A DNA stretch of 64,000 bases from Rhodococcus sp. P1Y (GCF_003641205.1 NZ_CP032762.1:930001-994000); one strand, 5' to 3'. Positions 15,907 through 26,692 are shown, counted from the stretch's first letter. The notes: a model not told the origin generated them from the letters alone. Numbers and translations are program-made.

Positions 15907-18017
15907 CAGTCACCATCGCGCCGCCGACCGAAACCGACGACGCATCGACGCCCGTACGCGGCGGCTATTTCAGTCCCCGTCAGATGTGGACGTCGCTGCC
16001 GTCGGCGTTCGCCAAACTCGACCCGCGTCATCTCGCCCGTAACCCGGTGATGTTCGTCGTTCTCGTCGGCTCGGTCGTGACCACCGTCCTGGCCGCCGTG
16101 AACCCATCCGTTTTTGCGTGGCTCGTCGCAGCGTGGCTGTGGTTCACACTGTTGTTCGCGAACCTGGCGGAATCGGTGGCGGAGGGTCGTGGCAAAGCGC
16201 AAGCCGCAAGCCTTCGCGCGGTCAAACGCGACACCGTGGCACGCCGGCGTGCACATGACGGAACCATCGAGGAAGTCGCGGGAACCGAACTGGCCGTCGG
16301 CGATGAAGTAGTCGTCTCGGCGGGTGAGATCATTCCCGGCGACGGTGACGTGATCGAAGGCATTGCGACGGTAGACGAGTCGGCCATCACCGGCGAGTCA
16401 GCTCCGGTCGTCCGTGAATCGGGCGGCGACAGATCGGCCGTCACCGGCGGCACCGGTGTGTTGTCCGACGAGATCGTCGTACGCATCACCGCAGCACAGG
16501 GACAGACGTTCGTCGATCGAATGATCGCACTCGTCGAAGGCGCATCGAGGCAGAAGACACCCAACGAAATTGCCCTGAACATTCTGCTCGCGTCGCTGAC
16601 GATCATCTTCCTGCTCGCGGTCGTCGCGATCGGACCGATGGGGGCGTACGGGGGCGAAGCGCAAGATCCGATCAAGCTCATTGCTCTGCTGGTGTGCCTG
16701 ATTCCGACCACGATCGGGGCGCTCTTGTCGGCGATCGGCATCGCGGGTATGGACCGGCTGGTGCAACGCAACGTCCTTGCCATGTCGGGACGCGCTGTCG
16801 AAGCAGCAGGCGATATCGGCACCCTGCTGATGGACAAGACCGGAACCATCACGTTCGGCAACCGTCGCGCCACCGGCTTTCATCCGGCGCCCGGAGTTGC
16901 AGCCGAGGAGCTGGCTGTGGCAGCTCGACTCTCGTCGCTGGCGGACGGAACACCGGAAGGCCGCAGCATCGTCGACCTCTGCAGCCTCGACTACTCGTTG
17001 CCGCCGCACGCAACCGAATCCGAGATGAGCGGCGAGTTCGTCGCGTTCACTGCCCAAACACGAATGAGCGGAATCGATCTGGACGGTGTTCGGATACGCA
17101 AAGGCGCAACGGATTCGGTGCTGTCCTGGGTTCGGGCCGAAGGCGGGTCCGCGTCCGACACCAGCACCGACACCAGCATCGACGCAATCACCGACATAGA
17201 CGACATTGCTCATACCATCGCCGAGATGGGAGGCACGCCGCTCGTTGTTGCAACGGCGTCGAACGACAGCCCTGCACGTGCTCTGGGTGTGATCGAATTG
17301 TCCGACGTCGTCAAACCGCATATTGCCGAGCGATTTGCGCAACTGCGAGCCATGGGAATCCGTACGGTGATGATCACCGGTGACAACCCTCTGACAGCGA
17401 AAGCCATTGCCGCCGAGGCCGGTGTCGACGACTACCTGGCCGAAGCAACGCCGGAGGACAAGCTCGCGCTCATCCGCAAGGAGCAAGAGGGCGGCAGGCT
17501 CGTCGCGATGACCGGTGACGGCACCAACGACGCCCCGGCGCTCGCCCAGGCCGATGTCGGCGTCGCCATGAACACCGGTACGTCCGCTGCCAAGGAAGCC
17601 GGCAACATGGTCGACTTGGATTCGGATCCGACCAAGTTGATCGAGGTGGTCGAGATCGGCAAGCAACTTCTCATCACCCGGGGGGCGTTGACGACGTTCT
17701 CGCTCGCCAACGACCTGGCGAAGTATTTCGCGATCCTTCCGGCGCTGTTCAGCGCGGTCTATCCGCAGCTCGGCGCGCTGAACATCATGGGGTTGGCGAC
17801 GCCGGAGTCGGCGATTCTCTCTGCGGTGATCTTCAACGCGCTGGTCATCATCGGACTCATTCCGTTGGCACTCAAAGGTGTTCGGTATGTGCCGTCGAGT
17901 GCGTCGACGTTGCTGCGACGAAACCTGCTGCTGTACGGGGTGGGTGGAGTGGTGACCCCGTTCGTCGGCATCTGGCTCATCGACCTCGTCGTTCGTTTCA
18001 TTCCAGGGATTGGTTGA
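15903..18017 (+). CDS. kdpB: K+-transporting P-type ATPase subunit B
   Basis: 704 residues. P-type ATPase hallmarks are the phosphorylation site [13 protein letters not shown] (Asp311), TGES (163-166) in the actuator domain and [20 protein letters not shown] in the P domain, plus the membrane stretch [20 protein letters not shown] typical of KdpB. It couples ATP hydrolysis to K+ uptake through KdpA. The serine of TGES is the site of inhibitory phosphorylation known in the E. coli protein and is conserved here. Overlaps kdpA by 4 nt. Confidence 0.98.
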   Translation: MTVTIAPPTETDDASTPVRGGYFSPRQMWTSLPSAFAKLDPRHLARNPVMFVVLVGSVVTTVLAAVNPSVFAWLVAAWLWFTLLFANLAESVAEGRGKAQAASLRAVKRDTVARRRAHDGTIEEVAGTELAVGDEVVVSAGEIIPGDGDVIEGIATVDESAITGESAPVVRESGGDRSAVTGGTGVLSDEIVVRITAAQGQTFVDRMIALVEGASRQKTPNEIALNILLASLTIIFLLAVVAIGPMGAYGGEAQDPIKLIALLVCLIPTTIGALLSAIGIAGMDRLVQRNVLAMSGRAVEAAGDIGTLLMDKTGTITFGNRRATGFHPAPGVAAEELAVAARLSSLADGTPEGRSIVDLCSLDYSLPPHATESEMSGEFVAFTAQTRMSGIDLDGVRIRKGATDSVLSWVRAEGGSASDTSTDTSIDAITDIDDIAHTIAEMGGTPLVVATASNDSPARALGVIELSDVVKPHIAERFAQLRAMGIRTVMITGDNPLTAKAIAAEAGVDDYLAEATPEDKLALIRKEQEGGRLVAMTGDGTNDAPALAQADVGVAMNTGTSAAKEAGNMVDLDSDPTKLIEVVEIGKQLLITRGALTTFSLANDLAKYFAILPALFSAVYPQLGALNIMGLATPESAILSAVIFNALVIIGLIPLALKGVRYVPSSASTLLRRNLLLYGVGGVVTPFVGIWLIDLVVRFIPGIG

Positions 18018-18019
18018 TC

Positions 18020-18658
18020 ATGCGGTTCGCACAAAGATTCTTCGGTCAGATCGTGGCTGGAATGACGGTACTTCTGGTCCTGACGGTGATCCTCGGCGTC
18101 GGGTATCCCGCGGCCGTGTGGGCGGTGAGTCGACTCGGGGCTCATTCGGCGGAGGGGTCACCGCTCACCGACGCGCAGGGGTGTGTGGTGGGCAGCAGCT
18201 TGATCGGTGTCGACCCTCAGGTCGAGCCCGGTCGACCGGACCCCTACTTTCATCTGCGCACCACCGGCTCGGTCGCGGAGGGCGACGCGTTCGCCCCGGG
18301 CGACCCGAGCGCAGCGCTACCGACGAATCAGGGACCCAGCAGTGAACTGCTGGCCTCCTTCGTCGAGCAGCGTCGAGAGTCCATCGCCGAGCGCGAAGGT
18401 GTAAATCCGTCGGATGTTCCGGTGGACGCAGTGACCGGGTCGGGGTCGGGGATCGACCCTCACATCAGTCCGGAATATGCCGCGATACAGGTGGCCAGGG
18501 TGGCGAGCGTCAACGAGATTCCCGTGGCCGACGTCGAGGCTCTGGTCAGTGAATACACCCACGGACGGCAGTACGGTGTACTCGGAGAGGCTGCCGTATC
18601 CGTCCCGGAGCTCAACGTCGCGCTGGGGCTGACGGCGCCGTCCTGCAGTACCGAATAG
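18020..18658 (+). CDS. kdpC: K+-transporting ATPase subunit C
   Basis: 212 residues from the ATG at 18020, 2 nt after the kdpB stop; an in-frame TTG at 18014 inside kdpB is less likely. One N-terminal helix (residues 11-36), then the periplasmic-type domain with NQGPSSELLASFVEQRRESI, SGIDPHISPEYAAIQVARVA and a VSEYTHGRQYGVLGEAAVSV tail, all typical of KdpC. Helps assemble the pump and raises its nucleotide affinity. Confidence 0.96.
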   Translation: MRFAQRFFGQIVAGMTVLLVLTVILGVGYPAAVWAVSRLGAHSAEGSPLTDAQGCVVGSSLIGVDPQVEPGRPDPYFHLRTTGSVAEGDAFAPGDPSAALPTNQGPSSELLASFVEQRRESIAEREGVNPSDVPVDAVTGSGSGIDPHISPEYAAIQVARVASVNEIPVADVEALVSEYTHGRQYGVLGEAAVSVPELNVALGLTAPSCSTE

Positions 18659-18670
18659 AAGGGGAAGTCA

Positions 18671-21127
18671 GTGTCAGTGGCCGGTGAGTTGCGCATCTAT
18701 CTCGGCGCAGCTCCGGGCGTCGGGAAGACGCTGGCGATGTTGAACGAGGCGCACCGACGCAAGGACCGTGGCTGCGACGTCGTCGCCGCAGTCGTCGAGA
18801 CGCATGGACGCCAGCGCACCGCCGAGGCGCTGGCAGGCATCGAGATGGTCCCACCGACCCCGGTGACCTATCGCGGGGTTGTCGTACCCGAGCTCGACGT
18901 CGACGGCGTGCTCGCCCGACATCCCGACCTCGTTCTGGTCGACGAGCTGGCGCATACGAACACTCCTGGCTCGCGCAACGGTAAACGGTGGCAGGACGTG
19001 ATGGAGCTTCTCGATGCCGGGATCGACGTCGTCTCGACGGTCAACGTGCAGCATCTGGAGTCGCTGAACGATGTGGTCAGTCAGATCACCGGCGCTACGC
19101 AGCGTGAGACCGTTCCGGACGATGTGGTTCGAGGGGCCGCGCAGGTCGAACTGGTCGACGTGACCCCGGAAGCATTGCGTCGCAGAATGTCCCACGGCAA
19201 CATTTACGCGCCCGACAAGGTCGACGCCGCCCTGAGCAACTACTTCCGGCTCGGGAATCTGACGGCACTGCGCGAACTTGCCTTGCTGTGGACGGCCGAC
19301 CAGGTCGATGCCGCACTCGTGAAGTACCGCACCGACAATCGCATCACCGACACATGGGAGGCGCGCGAACGAGTGCTGGTGGCGGTCACCGGCGGTCCCG
19401 AATCGGAGACGTTGGTGCGTCGAGCGAGCCGCATCGCCTCGAGATCGAGTGCCGAACTGATGGTTCTGCATGTTGTCCGCGGCGACGGGTTGACGGGTGT
19501 GTCGGCGCCCCGGATGGGCGCAGTCCGTACATTGGCCGCTGCCCTCGGTGCCAGCATGCACAGCGTCGTCGGCGAGGATGTACCCGCAACGCTGCTCGAG
19601 TTCGCCCGCGGAGCGAACGCGACCCAAGTGGTCATCGGCACGTCGAGACGGTCGCGGCTGGCCCGGATCCTCGACGAGGGAATCGGCGCAGCCGTCGTGC
19701 AGAACTCGGGCAAGATCGACGTACACATGGTCACCCACGACGAACGCTCTCGGCGATGGCGACTCCAGGTAGGCCAGGGAAGCCGGCGCGTCTTGTCGTG
19801 GATTGCGGCGATCGTGGTGCCGTGCGTTGCTTCAGCAATTCTCGCGCTCGTGGATCCGCAATTCGATTCCAGTGGAGAGAGCGCGCTGTTCTTCATGGTC
19901 GTGCTGTGCGTCGCATTGCTCGGCGGCGTTGCGCCCGCTGCACTCTCGGCGTTGATCGCGGGGTTCTTGCTCAACTTCTTTTTCACCGCACCGCGATACA
20001 GCTTGACCGTCGCCGAACCGGAGAACTTCGTCGTCACCATCGTGCTGCTCGTCGTGGCCGTGGCCGTCGCCGCCTTGGTCGACGCTGCGGCCAGTCGGAC
20101 TCGCGAGGCAAGGCATGCGTCGAGGGAAGCCGAACTGTTGACGCTGTTCGCAGGGTCGGTCCTCCGAGGTGCCGACCTCGACGCTCTGCTGAACAAGGTT
20201 CGAGAAACCTACGGACAGCGTTCGGTCCTGCTCGTGGAGGATTCCACGGACGAGGTGGTCGGATCGGTCGGCGAGCCGTCCGACTCGGCAGATGCCACTC
20301 GAATCGACTCCCCAGGAGGGGACTTCACGCTGCTGCTGCACGGGCCACGCACTCGGGCTCGTGATCGTAGAGTGCTGACCGCCGTGGCGAATCAAGCCGC
20401 GGGACTGGTCCGCCAGGCGCGATTGAGTGAGGAGGCGAGTCGTGCCACCGCTCTTGCCGAAGCGGACGTTCTGCGGCGGGCACTGCTGTCCGCCGTGAGT
20501 CACGACCTTCGGACGCCCCTCGCTGCCGTCAAAGCTGCGTCCTCGTCGCTGCGTAGTACCGACGTGGAGTTCTCGGCCGAGGACACCGCGGAACTGGTGG
20601 CCACTATCGACGAGTCCGCTGATCAATTGACTGCCCTCGTCGCCAACCTGCTCGATTCGTCCCGGTTGCAGGCCGGCGTCGTACGGCCGACAGTCGTGCC
20701 CGTGTATGTCGAGGACGCAGTGCACAGGGCGATGGTCGGGACTGCGGCGTCAGCGGAAAAGGTGCACGTCGATGTCGGCGACACCCGAGTTCTCGCCGAC
20801 TCAGGTCTACTCGAGCGCGTCCTCGCGAACCTGGTGGACAACAGCGTGCGTCATGCACCGGGAAGCGAGATTCGGATCAAGGCAACCGAACTCGGTGACC
20901 GAGCGTCCATCACGGTGGCAGATAGTGGCCCAGGTATTGCGCGGGGGGCCGAAACCACGATGTTCGACGCCTTCCAACGCCTCGGCGATCGCAACAACAC
21001 CGTCGGTGTCGGCCTCGGGCTGTCGGTGGTGAGAGGTTTCGTCGAGGCAATGGGTGGAAAAGTCGACGCGTCCGATACGCCGGGTGGCGGTCTCACGATC
21101 ACCGTCGACCTGCAGGCGGCGACGTGA
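18671..21127 (+). CDS. kdpD: Sensor histidine kinase KdpD
   Basis: 818 residues from a GTG with GAAGGGGAAG upstream. Order of domains: N-terminal KdpD domain with Walker A GAAPGVGKT (12-20) and LVLVDELAHTNTPGSRNG, a universal-stress-like domain (about 235-355), four transmembrane helices (about 375-475), GAF-like segment, then histidine kinase with SHDLRTPLAAVKAA (His611), NLVDNSVRHAPG and GVGLGLSVVRG. Senses low potassium and phosphorylates KdpE. All catalytic boxes are present. Overlaps kdpE as GTGA. Confidence 0.97.
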   Translation: MSVAGELRIYLGAAPGVGKTLAMLNEAHRRKDRGCDVVAAVVETHGRQRTAEALAGIEMVPPTPVTYRGVVVPELDVDGVLARHPDLVLVDELAHTNTPGSRNGKRWQDVMELLDAGIDVVSTVNVQHLESLNDVVSQITGATQRETVPDDVVRGAAQVELVDVTPEALRRRMSHGNIYAPDKVDAALSNYFRLGNLTALRELALLWTADQVDAALVKYRTDNRITDTWEARERVLVAVTGGPESETLVRRASRIASRSSAELMVLHVVRGDGLTGVSAPRMGAVRTLAAALGASMHSVVGEDVPATLLEFARGANATQVVIGTSRRSRLARILDEGIGAAVVQNSGKIDVHMVTHDERSRRWRLQVGQGSRRVLSWIAAIVVPCVASAILALVDPQFDSSGESALFFMVVLCVALLGGVAPAALSALIAGFLLNFFFTAPRYSLTVAEPENFVVTIVLLVVAVAVAALVDAAASRTREARHASREAELLTLFAGSVLRGADLDALLNKVRETYGQRSVLLVEDSTDEVVGSVGEPSDSADATRIDSPGGDFTLLLHGPRTRARDRRVLTAVANQAAGLVRQARLSEEASRATALAEADVLRRALLSAVSHDLRTPLAAVKAASSSLRSTDVEFSAEDTAELVATIDESADQLTALVANLLDSSRLQAGVVRPTVVPVYVEDAVHRAMVGTAASAEKVHVDVGDTRVLADSGLLERVLANLVDNSVRHAPGSEIRIKATELGDRASITVADSGPGIARGAETTMFDAFQRLGDRNNTVGVGLGLSVVRGFVEAMGGKVDASDTPGGGLTITVDLQAAT

Positions 21128-21810
21128 GCGATACGCCTCGGATCAGAATCCTGATCGTCGACGACGAACCTCAGATCGTTCGAGCGTTGCGTATCAATCT
21201 GAAGGTGCGCGGGTACGACGTCGCCACTGCAGCATCGGGTTCCGAGGCGCTGCGGGTTGCGGCCGACTTTCATCCCGAGATCGTCCTGCTCGATCTCGGG
21301 CTACCGGATTTCGACGGCATCGACGTCATCGGCGGGTTGCGTGGGTGGACGGACATTCCCATCGTCGTGCTCTCAGCGCGAACGGACTCCGCGGATACCG
21401 TCGAAGCACTCGACGCAGGCGCGGACGATTTCGTCACCAAGCCGTTCGAGATGGACGCATTGCTTGCCCGGCTACGTGCAGCACTGCGAAGGGGTCCTCG
21501 TGCAGTGGAAGAGGCTGTAGTGCAGACGGATTCCTTCTCGGTCGACCTCAGTACCAAGACCGTCACCCGCGACGGGAAGACCGTACACCTCACGAGAACC
21601 GAGTGGGGCGTGCTCGAACTGCTCGCCCGAAACCGCGGAAAGCTCGTCTCGCAGAAAGAGATACTGCAGACGGTATGGGGACCGAAGCACGAGCGCGAGA
21701 CACACTATCTGCGAATCTATCTCGGCCAACTCAGGCAGAAGTTGGAGGACGACCCGTCGCAACCGCGGCATCTGCTGACCGAGACCGGAATGGGCTATCG
21801 GCTGGTGTGA
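21124..21810 (+). CDS. kdpE: Response regulator KdpE
   Basis: 228 residues. Receiver domain with Asp57 in EIVLLDLGLPDFDG, acidic pair in ILIVDDEP, Ser/Thr in VLSART and Lys in FVTKPFEMDALLARL; then an OmpR-type winged helix (TRTEWGVLELLARNRGKLVS, ETHYLRIYLGQLRQKLEDDP). Activates kdp transcription when phosphorylated by KdpD. Starts with GTG inside the kdpD stop. The stop codon directly abuts the palindromic element 21811-21882, which is probably the operon terminator. Confidence 0.97.
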   Translation: MSDTPRIRILIVDDEPQIVRALRINLKVRGYDVATAASGSEALRVAADFHPEIVLLDLGLPDFDGIDVIGGLRGWTDIPIVVLSARTDSADTVEALDAGADDFVTKPFEMDALLARLRAALRRGPRAVEEAVVQTDSFSVDLSTKTVTRDGKTVHLTRTEWGVLELLARNRGKLVSQKEILQTVWGPKHERETHYLRIYLGQLRQKLEDDPSQPRHLLTETGMGYRLV

Positions 21811-21882
21811 GGCGGCTTCGCCGCTCGTGCGTGCGTAGTTACGTTCTGGGGTAACTACGCACGCACGGGGCGCGGAGCGCCG
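21811..21882. repeat. Dispersed palindromic element, copy A (single unit)
   Basis: Mini-hairpin GCGGC-TTC-GCCGC (21812-21824), main stem arm CGTGCGTGCGTAGTTAC (21826-21842), 8-nt loop GTTCTGGG and exact complementary arm (21851-21867), then mini-hairpin GGCGC-GGA-GCGCC (21869-21881). The kdpE stop (TGA) touches the left edge and the ggt stop (TGA on the minus strand) lies 2 nt from the right edge. Probably a bidirectional terminator; the same element recurs at 36797-36908, 44445-44500 and 58950-59062. Confidence 0.9.
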
Positions 21883-23790
21883 TCAGCCACCCAGCACCAC
21901 ACCCTCCCGGCGTGGGTCGGCGCCGCCGGTCCAACCACCGTCCGTGCGCTGCAGGGCACTGAGCCCGCTCGACTGGTCGGCTACCGAGACCTTGTGCCCC
22001 CACTGCTCGAGCTGCTGCACGACGGGGTCGTCCGGCCCTGTGACGTTGGGGTGCTCGCCGCCGTAGTTGGTCGACGGTGAGTTCGCGGCACCGAAGTCCA
22101 CCATCGACACCGCCTGCTGCGGGTTCATACCCCAATCGAGAATGCCCACCAGGGTTTTGACGACGAACTGGATGATGACCGAACCGCCTGGCGATCCGGT
22201 GACCAGCGCAAGGTCACCGCGTGTTCCGTCGTCCTGGCGGTCGAACACCAAGGTCGGTGCCATCGAGCTGCGCGGCCGCTTGCCCGGCTCGACGCGGTTG
22301 GCAAGTGGCGTGCCGTCGGGCGAAGCGGGCTCGGCGGAGAAGTCCGTCAGCTGGTTGTTGAGCAGAAAGCCGTCGACCATGTGGAACGAGCCGAATGCCG
22401 ACTCGACTGTCGTGGTCATCGACGCTGCGTTGCCGTAGCTGTCGACGATCGAGATATGACTGGTTCCGTGTTCCTCGTCAGTGGATGACGCAAACTTGAC
22501 TGGCCCGAAATCGCCGTGTTGCGCGGTACCCATGCTGCGGGTCGGGTCGATCAGTGCGGCGCGTTCGGAGAGGTATTGTGGGTCGAGCAACGCGTCCGGC
22601 GAATTGCCCGGCAGCGGAACGAAGTCCGGGTCGGCGACGTAGAAGTCGCGGTCCGCGTACGCGAGCCGCTCAGCCTCCGAAATCAGGTGTACGCCCTCGG
22701 CGGTGGGAATGCCGCCGTCGGCGTCCAAGGAACCCGGTGCGAGCGGTGCCATGTCGAAGTTCGACAGAATTCCCATCGTCGACGCGACCGCTATTCCTCC
22801 GGAGGACGGTCCTGGCATGCCGCAGATGTCGTGGTCCCGGTACTCGGTGCACACGGCGGTGCGCGCTTTCGGTTCGTACGCGGACAGGTCCTCCAGGGTG
22901 AGCAAACCTGGTGTTCGTCCCGCGGTCGTGTCCGCCGCGGTGTCGACGATGGCCTGAGCGATATCGCCGGTGTAGAAGGCGTCCGCGCCGCCCGAGGCGA
23001 TGGCGGACAACGTCTTCGACATGGCGGGGTTGGTCAGTACGGTGCCTGCCGATTTACCAGCGCCGTCGGCGGAGAGGAAGTAGTCCTTCGACGCAGGGTC
23101 GAGGGCGAGTTTCGGCGCGGAGTCGGCGATCGACTGGGCCATGCGCGGGCTGATCTCGAACCCGTTGTCCGCGAGGGCAACAGCGGGATCGAACAACTGC
23201 GACCAATCCTGCTTCCCGTGGTCGGCGTGTGCCTGTTCGAGCATGCGGACCACCCCGGGAACACCGATGGACCTGCCGCTCGATCGTGCGTCCGGTTGTG
23301 GCACAGTGCGGTTCACATCGTCGATGTAGCGAAGGTAGTCGCCGGTTGCGGCCGCGGGTGCCACCTCGCGTCCGTCGTAGGCCTGTATATCGCCCGATGC
23401 GGCGTCGTAGTAGAGCAGAAAAGCACCGCCGCCGATGCCGGACGACTGCGGTTCGACGAGGCCGAGAACCGTTTGCGCCGCGATCAGGGCGTCGGCGGCC
23501 GTACCGCCGTCTCGAAGTACCGCACACGCTGCCTCGGTGGAGATTGGATTCGCCGTCGAGACGGCGAAGTCCGATTCTTCGACAGGCTGCATCCCCGACC
23601 GATAGCCCGTCGCGATCTCCGGGTTGGTACCGATGTCGCCTCCGGCGGACGGGGGTGCCGTCGACGTCGACACAGTGTCGGTCTCCGGTGCCATGCAGGA
23701 CGCCGCGTCCTCGTCCTGGGATGAACTGCACGCCGAGACAGGGACGAGGATCAGAGCGAAGGCAACTGTGAATAGCCGTTTCGGATGCAC
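21883..23790 (-). CDS. ggt: Gamma-glutamyltransferase (lipoprotein)
   Basis: 635 residues. The signal peptide ends with a lipobox VSAC, so it is anchored outside the membrane. The precursor is cleaved before the catalytic threonine in EEHGTSHISIVDSYGNAASM (Thr443), giving large and small subunits. Further family motifs are GSGGAFLLYY-like IGGGAFLLYYDAASGDIQAYD, MPGPSSGGIAVASTMGIL and VTGSPGGSVIIQFVVKTLVG. Cleaves gamma-glutamyl bonds of glutathione and related compounds. Stands alone, with its 3' end at element A. Confidence 0.95.
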   Translation of the reverse strand: MHPKRLFTVAFALILVPVSACSSSQDEDAASCMAPETDTVSTSTAPPSAGGDIGTNPEIATGYRSGMQPVEESDFAVSTANPISTEAACAVLRDGGTAADALIAAQTVLGLVEPQSSGIGGGAFLLYYDAASGDIQAYDGREVAPAAATGDYLRYIDDVNRTVPQPDARSSGRSIGVPGVVRMLEQAHADHGKQDWSQLFDPAVALADNGFEISPRMAQSIADSAPKLALDPASKDYFLSADGAGKSAGTVLTNPAMSKTLSAIASGGADAFYTGDIAQAIVDTAADTTAGRTPGLLTLEDLSAYEPKARTAVCTEYRDHDICGMPGPSSGGIAVASTMGILSNFDMAPLAPGSLDADGGIPTAEGVHLISEAERLAYADRDFYVADPDFVPLPGNSPDALLDPQYLSERAALIDPTRSMGTAQHGDFGPVKFASSTDEEHGTSHISIVDSYGNAASMTTTVESAFGSFHMVDGFLLNNQLTDFSAEPASPDGTPLANRVEPGKRPRSSMAPTLVFDRQDDGTRGDLALVTGSPGGSVIIQFVVKTLVGILDWGMNPQQAVSMVDFGAANSPSTNYGGEHPNVTGPDDPVVQQLEQWGHKVSVADQSSGLSALQRTDGGWTGGADPRREGVVLGG

Positions 23791-23805
23791 CGTCCCGACG
23801 CTATC

Positions 23806-26046
23806 TCACGAAACGCGGGTGGCGCCCTGCTTCAGCCAGTGTTGCAGTGGCGCAGGCCTTCCGTACAGGTACCCCTGCGCGAATCTGCAGTGGAGAGCTT
23901 CGATGGCTCTTGCCTGCTTCTCGGTTTCGACGCCCTCGGCGACGGTGGATACCGGGAGGGCGCGCGCCATCGCAGCGATGGCGGAGACCAGCGAGCCCCC
24001 GGAGTTCGTCGTACCGATCTCCGCGATGAAGGATCGGTCGATCTTGAGCAGTCCGATGGGAAGCTCTCGCAGGCGACTGAGGGAGGAGTATCCGACGCCG
24101 AAGTCGTCGAGAACGATCAGCACGTTCATTTCCGCAAGCCGATCGAGCACTGCCTTGGCGGCGAACACATCGTCGATCAACGCAGTTTCGGTGACCTCCA
24201 GTGCGAGGTCGGAGCCCTCGAGGCCGACCTCGTCGAGCAACTGCTCCACGATGCCGGGGAGGGAGTCGTCGCGCAGCTGGACCGGCGAGATGTTGACCGA
24301 CATGGTGACGTCCTGGCCCGCGGCGCGCAGGGCCGCGAGGTCCATCATCGCCGTACGGAGAACCGCCTCGCCGATCTCGCCGATGAGATCGGTCGATTCC
24401 GCGATGGGGACGAATTCGTTCGGTCCTCGGAGCCTGCCTCCGTGTCGCCACCGGACGAGGGCTTCGTAGACCACGGTGGTGCGGGTCGAGGTCATGACGA
24501 TGGGCTGGTAGTGGACCTCGAGCTCCCCGCGTCGGACGGCGCCGCGCAGGGCGGTCGCTGTCTCGAGCGCTGCAGTGGACGCGGCTCGGAGTGACTCGTC
24601 GTACACCGCGGACCGGGACGCGCCGAGCGACTTCGCGTGGTACATGGCTGTGTCTGCTTCGCGGATGAGGTCGTCCATCTCGTGTCCACGGTTGGTGGTG
24701 GCCGCGATTCCGATCGATGCTGTGATGTAGACGCTCGCGGCGCTCAGCACGAACGGTTCGGCGATCCGATCGATCACGGCCTGTGCCAGTGCTTCCATCT
24801 CGGGCCGGGTGCATCGGCCGATCACGATGAACTCGTCTCCCGCGTACCGCACTACCGTGTCCGACGATCGAACAGTGGCTCGAATCCGATGCGCCGTGGC
24901 GGCGATCATCTCGTCGCCGACCCGGTGGCCGTACGAGTCGTTGACCACCTTGAAATTGTCGAGGTCCACGAACAGCACGAACGGTCGCCCCGGCTTGTCC
25001 TGTGCGACGAGTCGGGCGAACTGGTCGGCGAGCAAAGTGCGGTTGGGAAGCCCGGTGAGCGTGTCGTGCGCGGCCCGGTATCGGGCGTCGTCCTCGCTTC
25101 GTTCCATCAGCCCCATGGCGCGCTCGCCGCGCAGGAAACTGCCCATGAGGATGGCCGAGAGAAGTGTTGACCGCACTACGAGATCGGCCGTCGACACCGC
25201 GGTGCCGAGTATCGGAATAGCGGCGCACACCAACAGCATCACGACGAGAAATGCGGAACGGCGGCGATGACGAGGCGCGGAGCGTTGGCGCTGGGCCATC
25301 GTCACCATCTGGGGGTGCAAGGCCGCGAGCCCTACGGATGCGTACCCGAAGAGGTAGATCCCGTCGAGCAGTCCAGGAGACAGAGGAGACGAGCGCGAGA
25401 GGAAATACGCGTACGCGAGGTCGCCGACGAAGATGGACAACAACGCGATCATCAGCATGCGCAGCGACGCGTTGCCGCGTTTCGACGACATCAGAAGGTA
25501 CGCCGCAAGCGTGATCATCCCGGCGTCGATCGCGGGGTACACACCGTTGAGGACCGCCGCAGCGGTGTTCATGTCCGAGTCGAGCAGTGGGGAGATGAGC
25601 AGTACCCACGACAGGAAGAGCGCTCCGATGGCGATCAGGCTGGCATCGATCAGCGGCGTGATGTCGTCGCGCGATCGGCGTTCGAGAATCCATCGGGCGA
25701 GAGCGGTGCCGATCAGCACGTATCCGGACAGCATGAAGGCGTTCGACAGGGCTGTGACACCGGCGGGGTACATGTTCGGGTCACCCCGAAGTCCCACGCC
25801 GACCAGAAACAGGGCTGCTGCAGCAAAAAGGCACCACCACGACGTGGAGTCGGCGGGCTTGAAACGCCTGATGCCCACCCCGACGGCGATGATGGACCCG
25901 ATCGCGAAGGTACCGAGGACGATCGATCGAGTCGAGGCGTCTCCGATGTAGAAGACGACGCTGGCCGCGAGCAGGACAGAGACGAGACCGAGGTACTTGG
26001 GCCCTGCTGTGAACACCCGCTGCATCGACGGCGCCCTCGTGTCCAT
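23806..26046 (-). CDS. Membrane-bound GGDEF-EAL cyclic-di-GMP protein
   Basis: 746 residues from the ATG at 26046 (GGGGG 6 nt upstream); a GTG at 26061 is possible. An N-terminal membrane region of about eight helices (residues 15-300), then a GGDEF domain where the signature reads YAGDEFIVIG, a variant found in active cyclases, and an EAL domain with YEALVRWRHG, LALEVTETALID and IVLDDFGVGYSSLSRLRELP, which retains the usual metal ligands. It could make and break cyclic di-GMP. The second such protein in the window is at 47931-49787. Confidence 0.93.
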   Translation of the reverse strand: MDTRAPSMQRVFTAGPKYLGLVSVLLAASVVFYIGDASTRSIVLGTFAIGSIIAVGVGIRRFKPADSTSWWCLFAAAALFLVGVGLRGDPNMYPAGVTALSNAFMLSGYVLIGTALARWILERRSRDDITPLIDASLIAIGALFLSWVLLISPLLDSDMNTAAAVLNGVYPAIDAGMITLAAYLLMSSKRGNASLRMLMIALLSIFVGDLAYAYFLSRSSPLSPGLLDGIYLFGYASVGLAALHPQMVTMAQRQRSAPRHRRRSAFLVVMLLVCAAIPILGTAVSTADLVVRSTLLSAILMGSFLRGERAMGLMERSEDDARYRAAHDTLTGLPNRTLLADQFARLVAQDKPGRPFVLFVDLDNFKVVNDSYGHRVGDEMIAATAHRIRATVRSSDTVVRYAGDEFIVIGRCTRPEMEALAQAVIDRIAEPFVLSAASVYITASIGIAATTNRGHEMDDLIREADTAMYHAKSLGASRSAVYDESLRAASTAALETATALRGAVRRGELEVHYQPIVMTSTRTTVVYEALVRWRHGGRLRGPNEFVPIAESTDLIGEIGEAVLRTAMMDLAALRAAGQDVTMSVNISPVQLRDDSLPGIVEQLLDEVGLEGSDLALEVTETALIDDVFAAKAVLDRLAEMNVLIVLDDFGVGYSSLSRLRELPIGLLKIDRSFIAEIGTTNSGGSLVSAIAAMARALPVSTVAEGVETEKQARAIEALHCRFAQGYLYGRPAPLQHWLKQGATRVS

Positions 26047-26236
26047 CGAAGGCCCCCTCACCTGGTGCAGTAGTAGACGAACCGCCCGACAAGGTTCGCC
26101 CTGTCGTGGAGATTACTTCAGGACGGTACTAGTGCGCGCGGAACCGCCCAGCGGAGACTTGGGCAAGCGCGATGAGTTCTGCCGGTCGCGCGGGTCGAAC
26201 CGAAAGAACTCATCCTTTTTCCGACAGGAGTCCACC

Positions 26237-26692
26237 ATGACCGTGCATGGCACCACAAGACCTAGCGTGACCGCTCTCAACCGACCGCGTGCGGTCATTT
26301 TCGCCACCGTGGCGGCGTTGCTCGTCAACCTCCTGCTCTGGGTCGTCGGTCTCGCTGCCGGCGGGTCGTTCGAACTGACCGACGCCGGCACAACGATGGC
26401 CGTTGCTCCCGGTGGCGTCGTGATGCTGACGGTCGTACCGATAGTGATCGGGATGTCGATCGCCGCGATCGTCTCGCTGCGCTGGCTGGGCGTCATCAGA
26501 CTCGCCCAGGTCGTCGGGGTCCTCGCGCCGTTGGGGACTATCGCCATGACGGTAGCTGCCGACTTCGACGCAGTCAGCACAGTTGTGCTTTCTCTGATGC
26601 ACGTCGTCATCGCAGTGGTGGTGCCCGCTGCGCTCGAATCCATGCTGCGCGGGGCCGCCGCAGGCACGGCACAGGCGTCGCCGGCCGTGTAG
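26237..26692 (+). CDS. DUF6069-like four-helix membrane protein
   Basis: 151 residues from the ATG at 26237 with ACAGGAG at good spacing; longer readings back to 25997 lack support. Four hydrophobic segments (about 18-40, 55-80, 92-113 and 118-140). The layout, with a GGSFELTDAGTTMAVAPGGV loop after helix 1, resembles actinobacterial DUF6069 proteins. Function unknown. About 190 bp separate it from the divergent GGDEF-EAL gene. Confidence 0.75.
   Translation: MTVHGTTRPSVTALNRPRAVIFATVAALLVNLLLWVVGLAAGGSFELTDAGTTMAVAPGGVVMLTVVPIVIGMSIAAIVSLRWLGVIRLAQVVGVLAPLGTIAMTVAADFDAVSTVVLSLMHVVIAVVVPAALESMLRGAAAGTAQASPAV

Noticed and set aside
23785..25693. Long open frames on both strands opposite the GGDEF-EAL gene
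   Set aside because: Arg/Gly/His-rich translations without domains are typical shadows of GC-rich genes; the 23806-26046 frame has clear GGDEF and EAL motifs.
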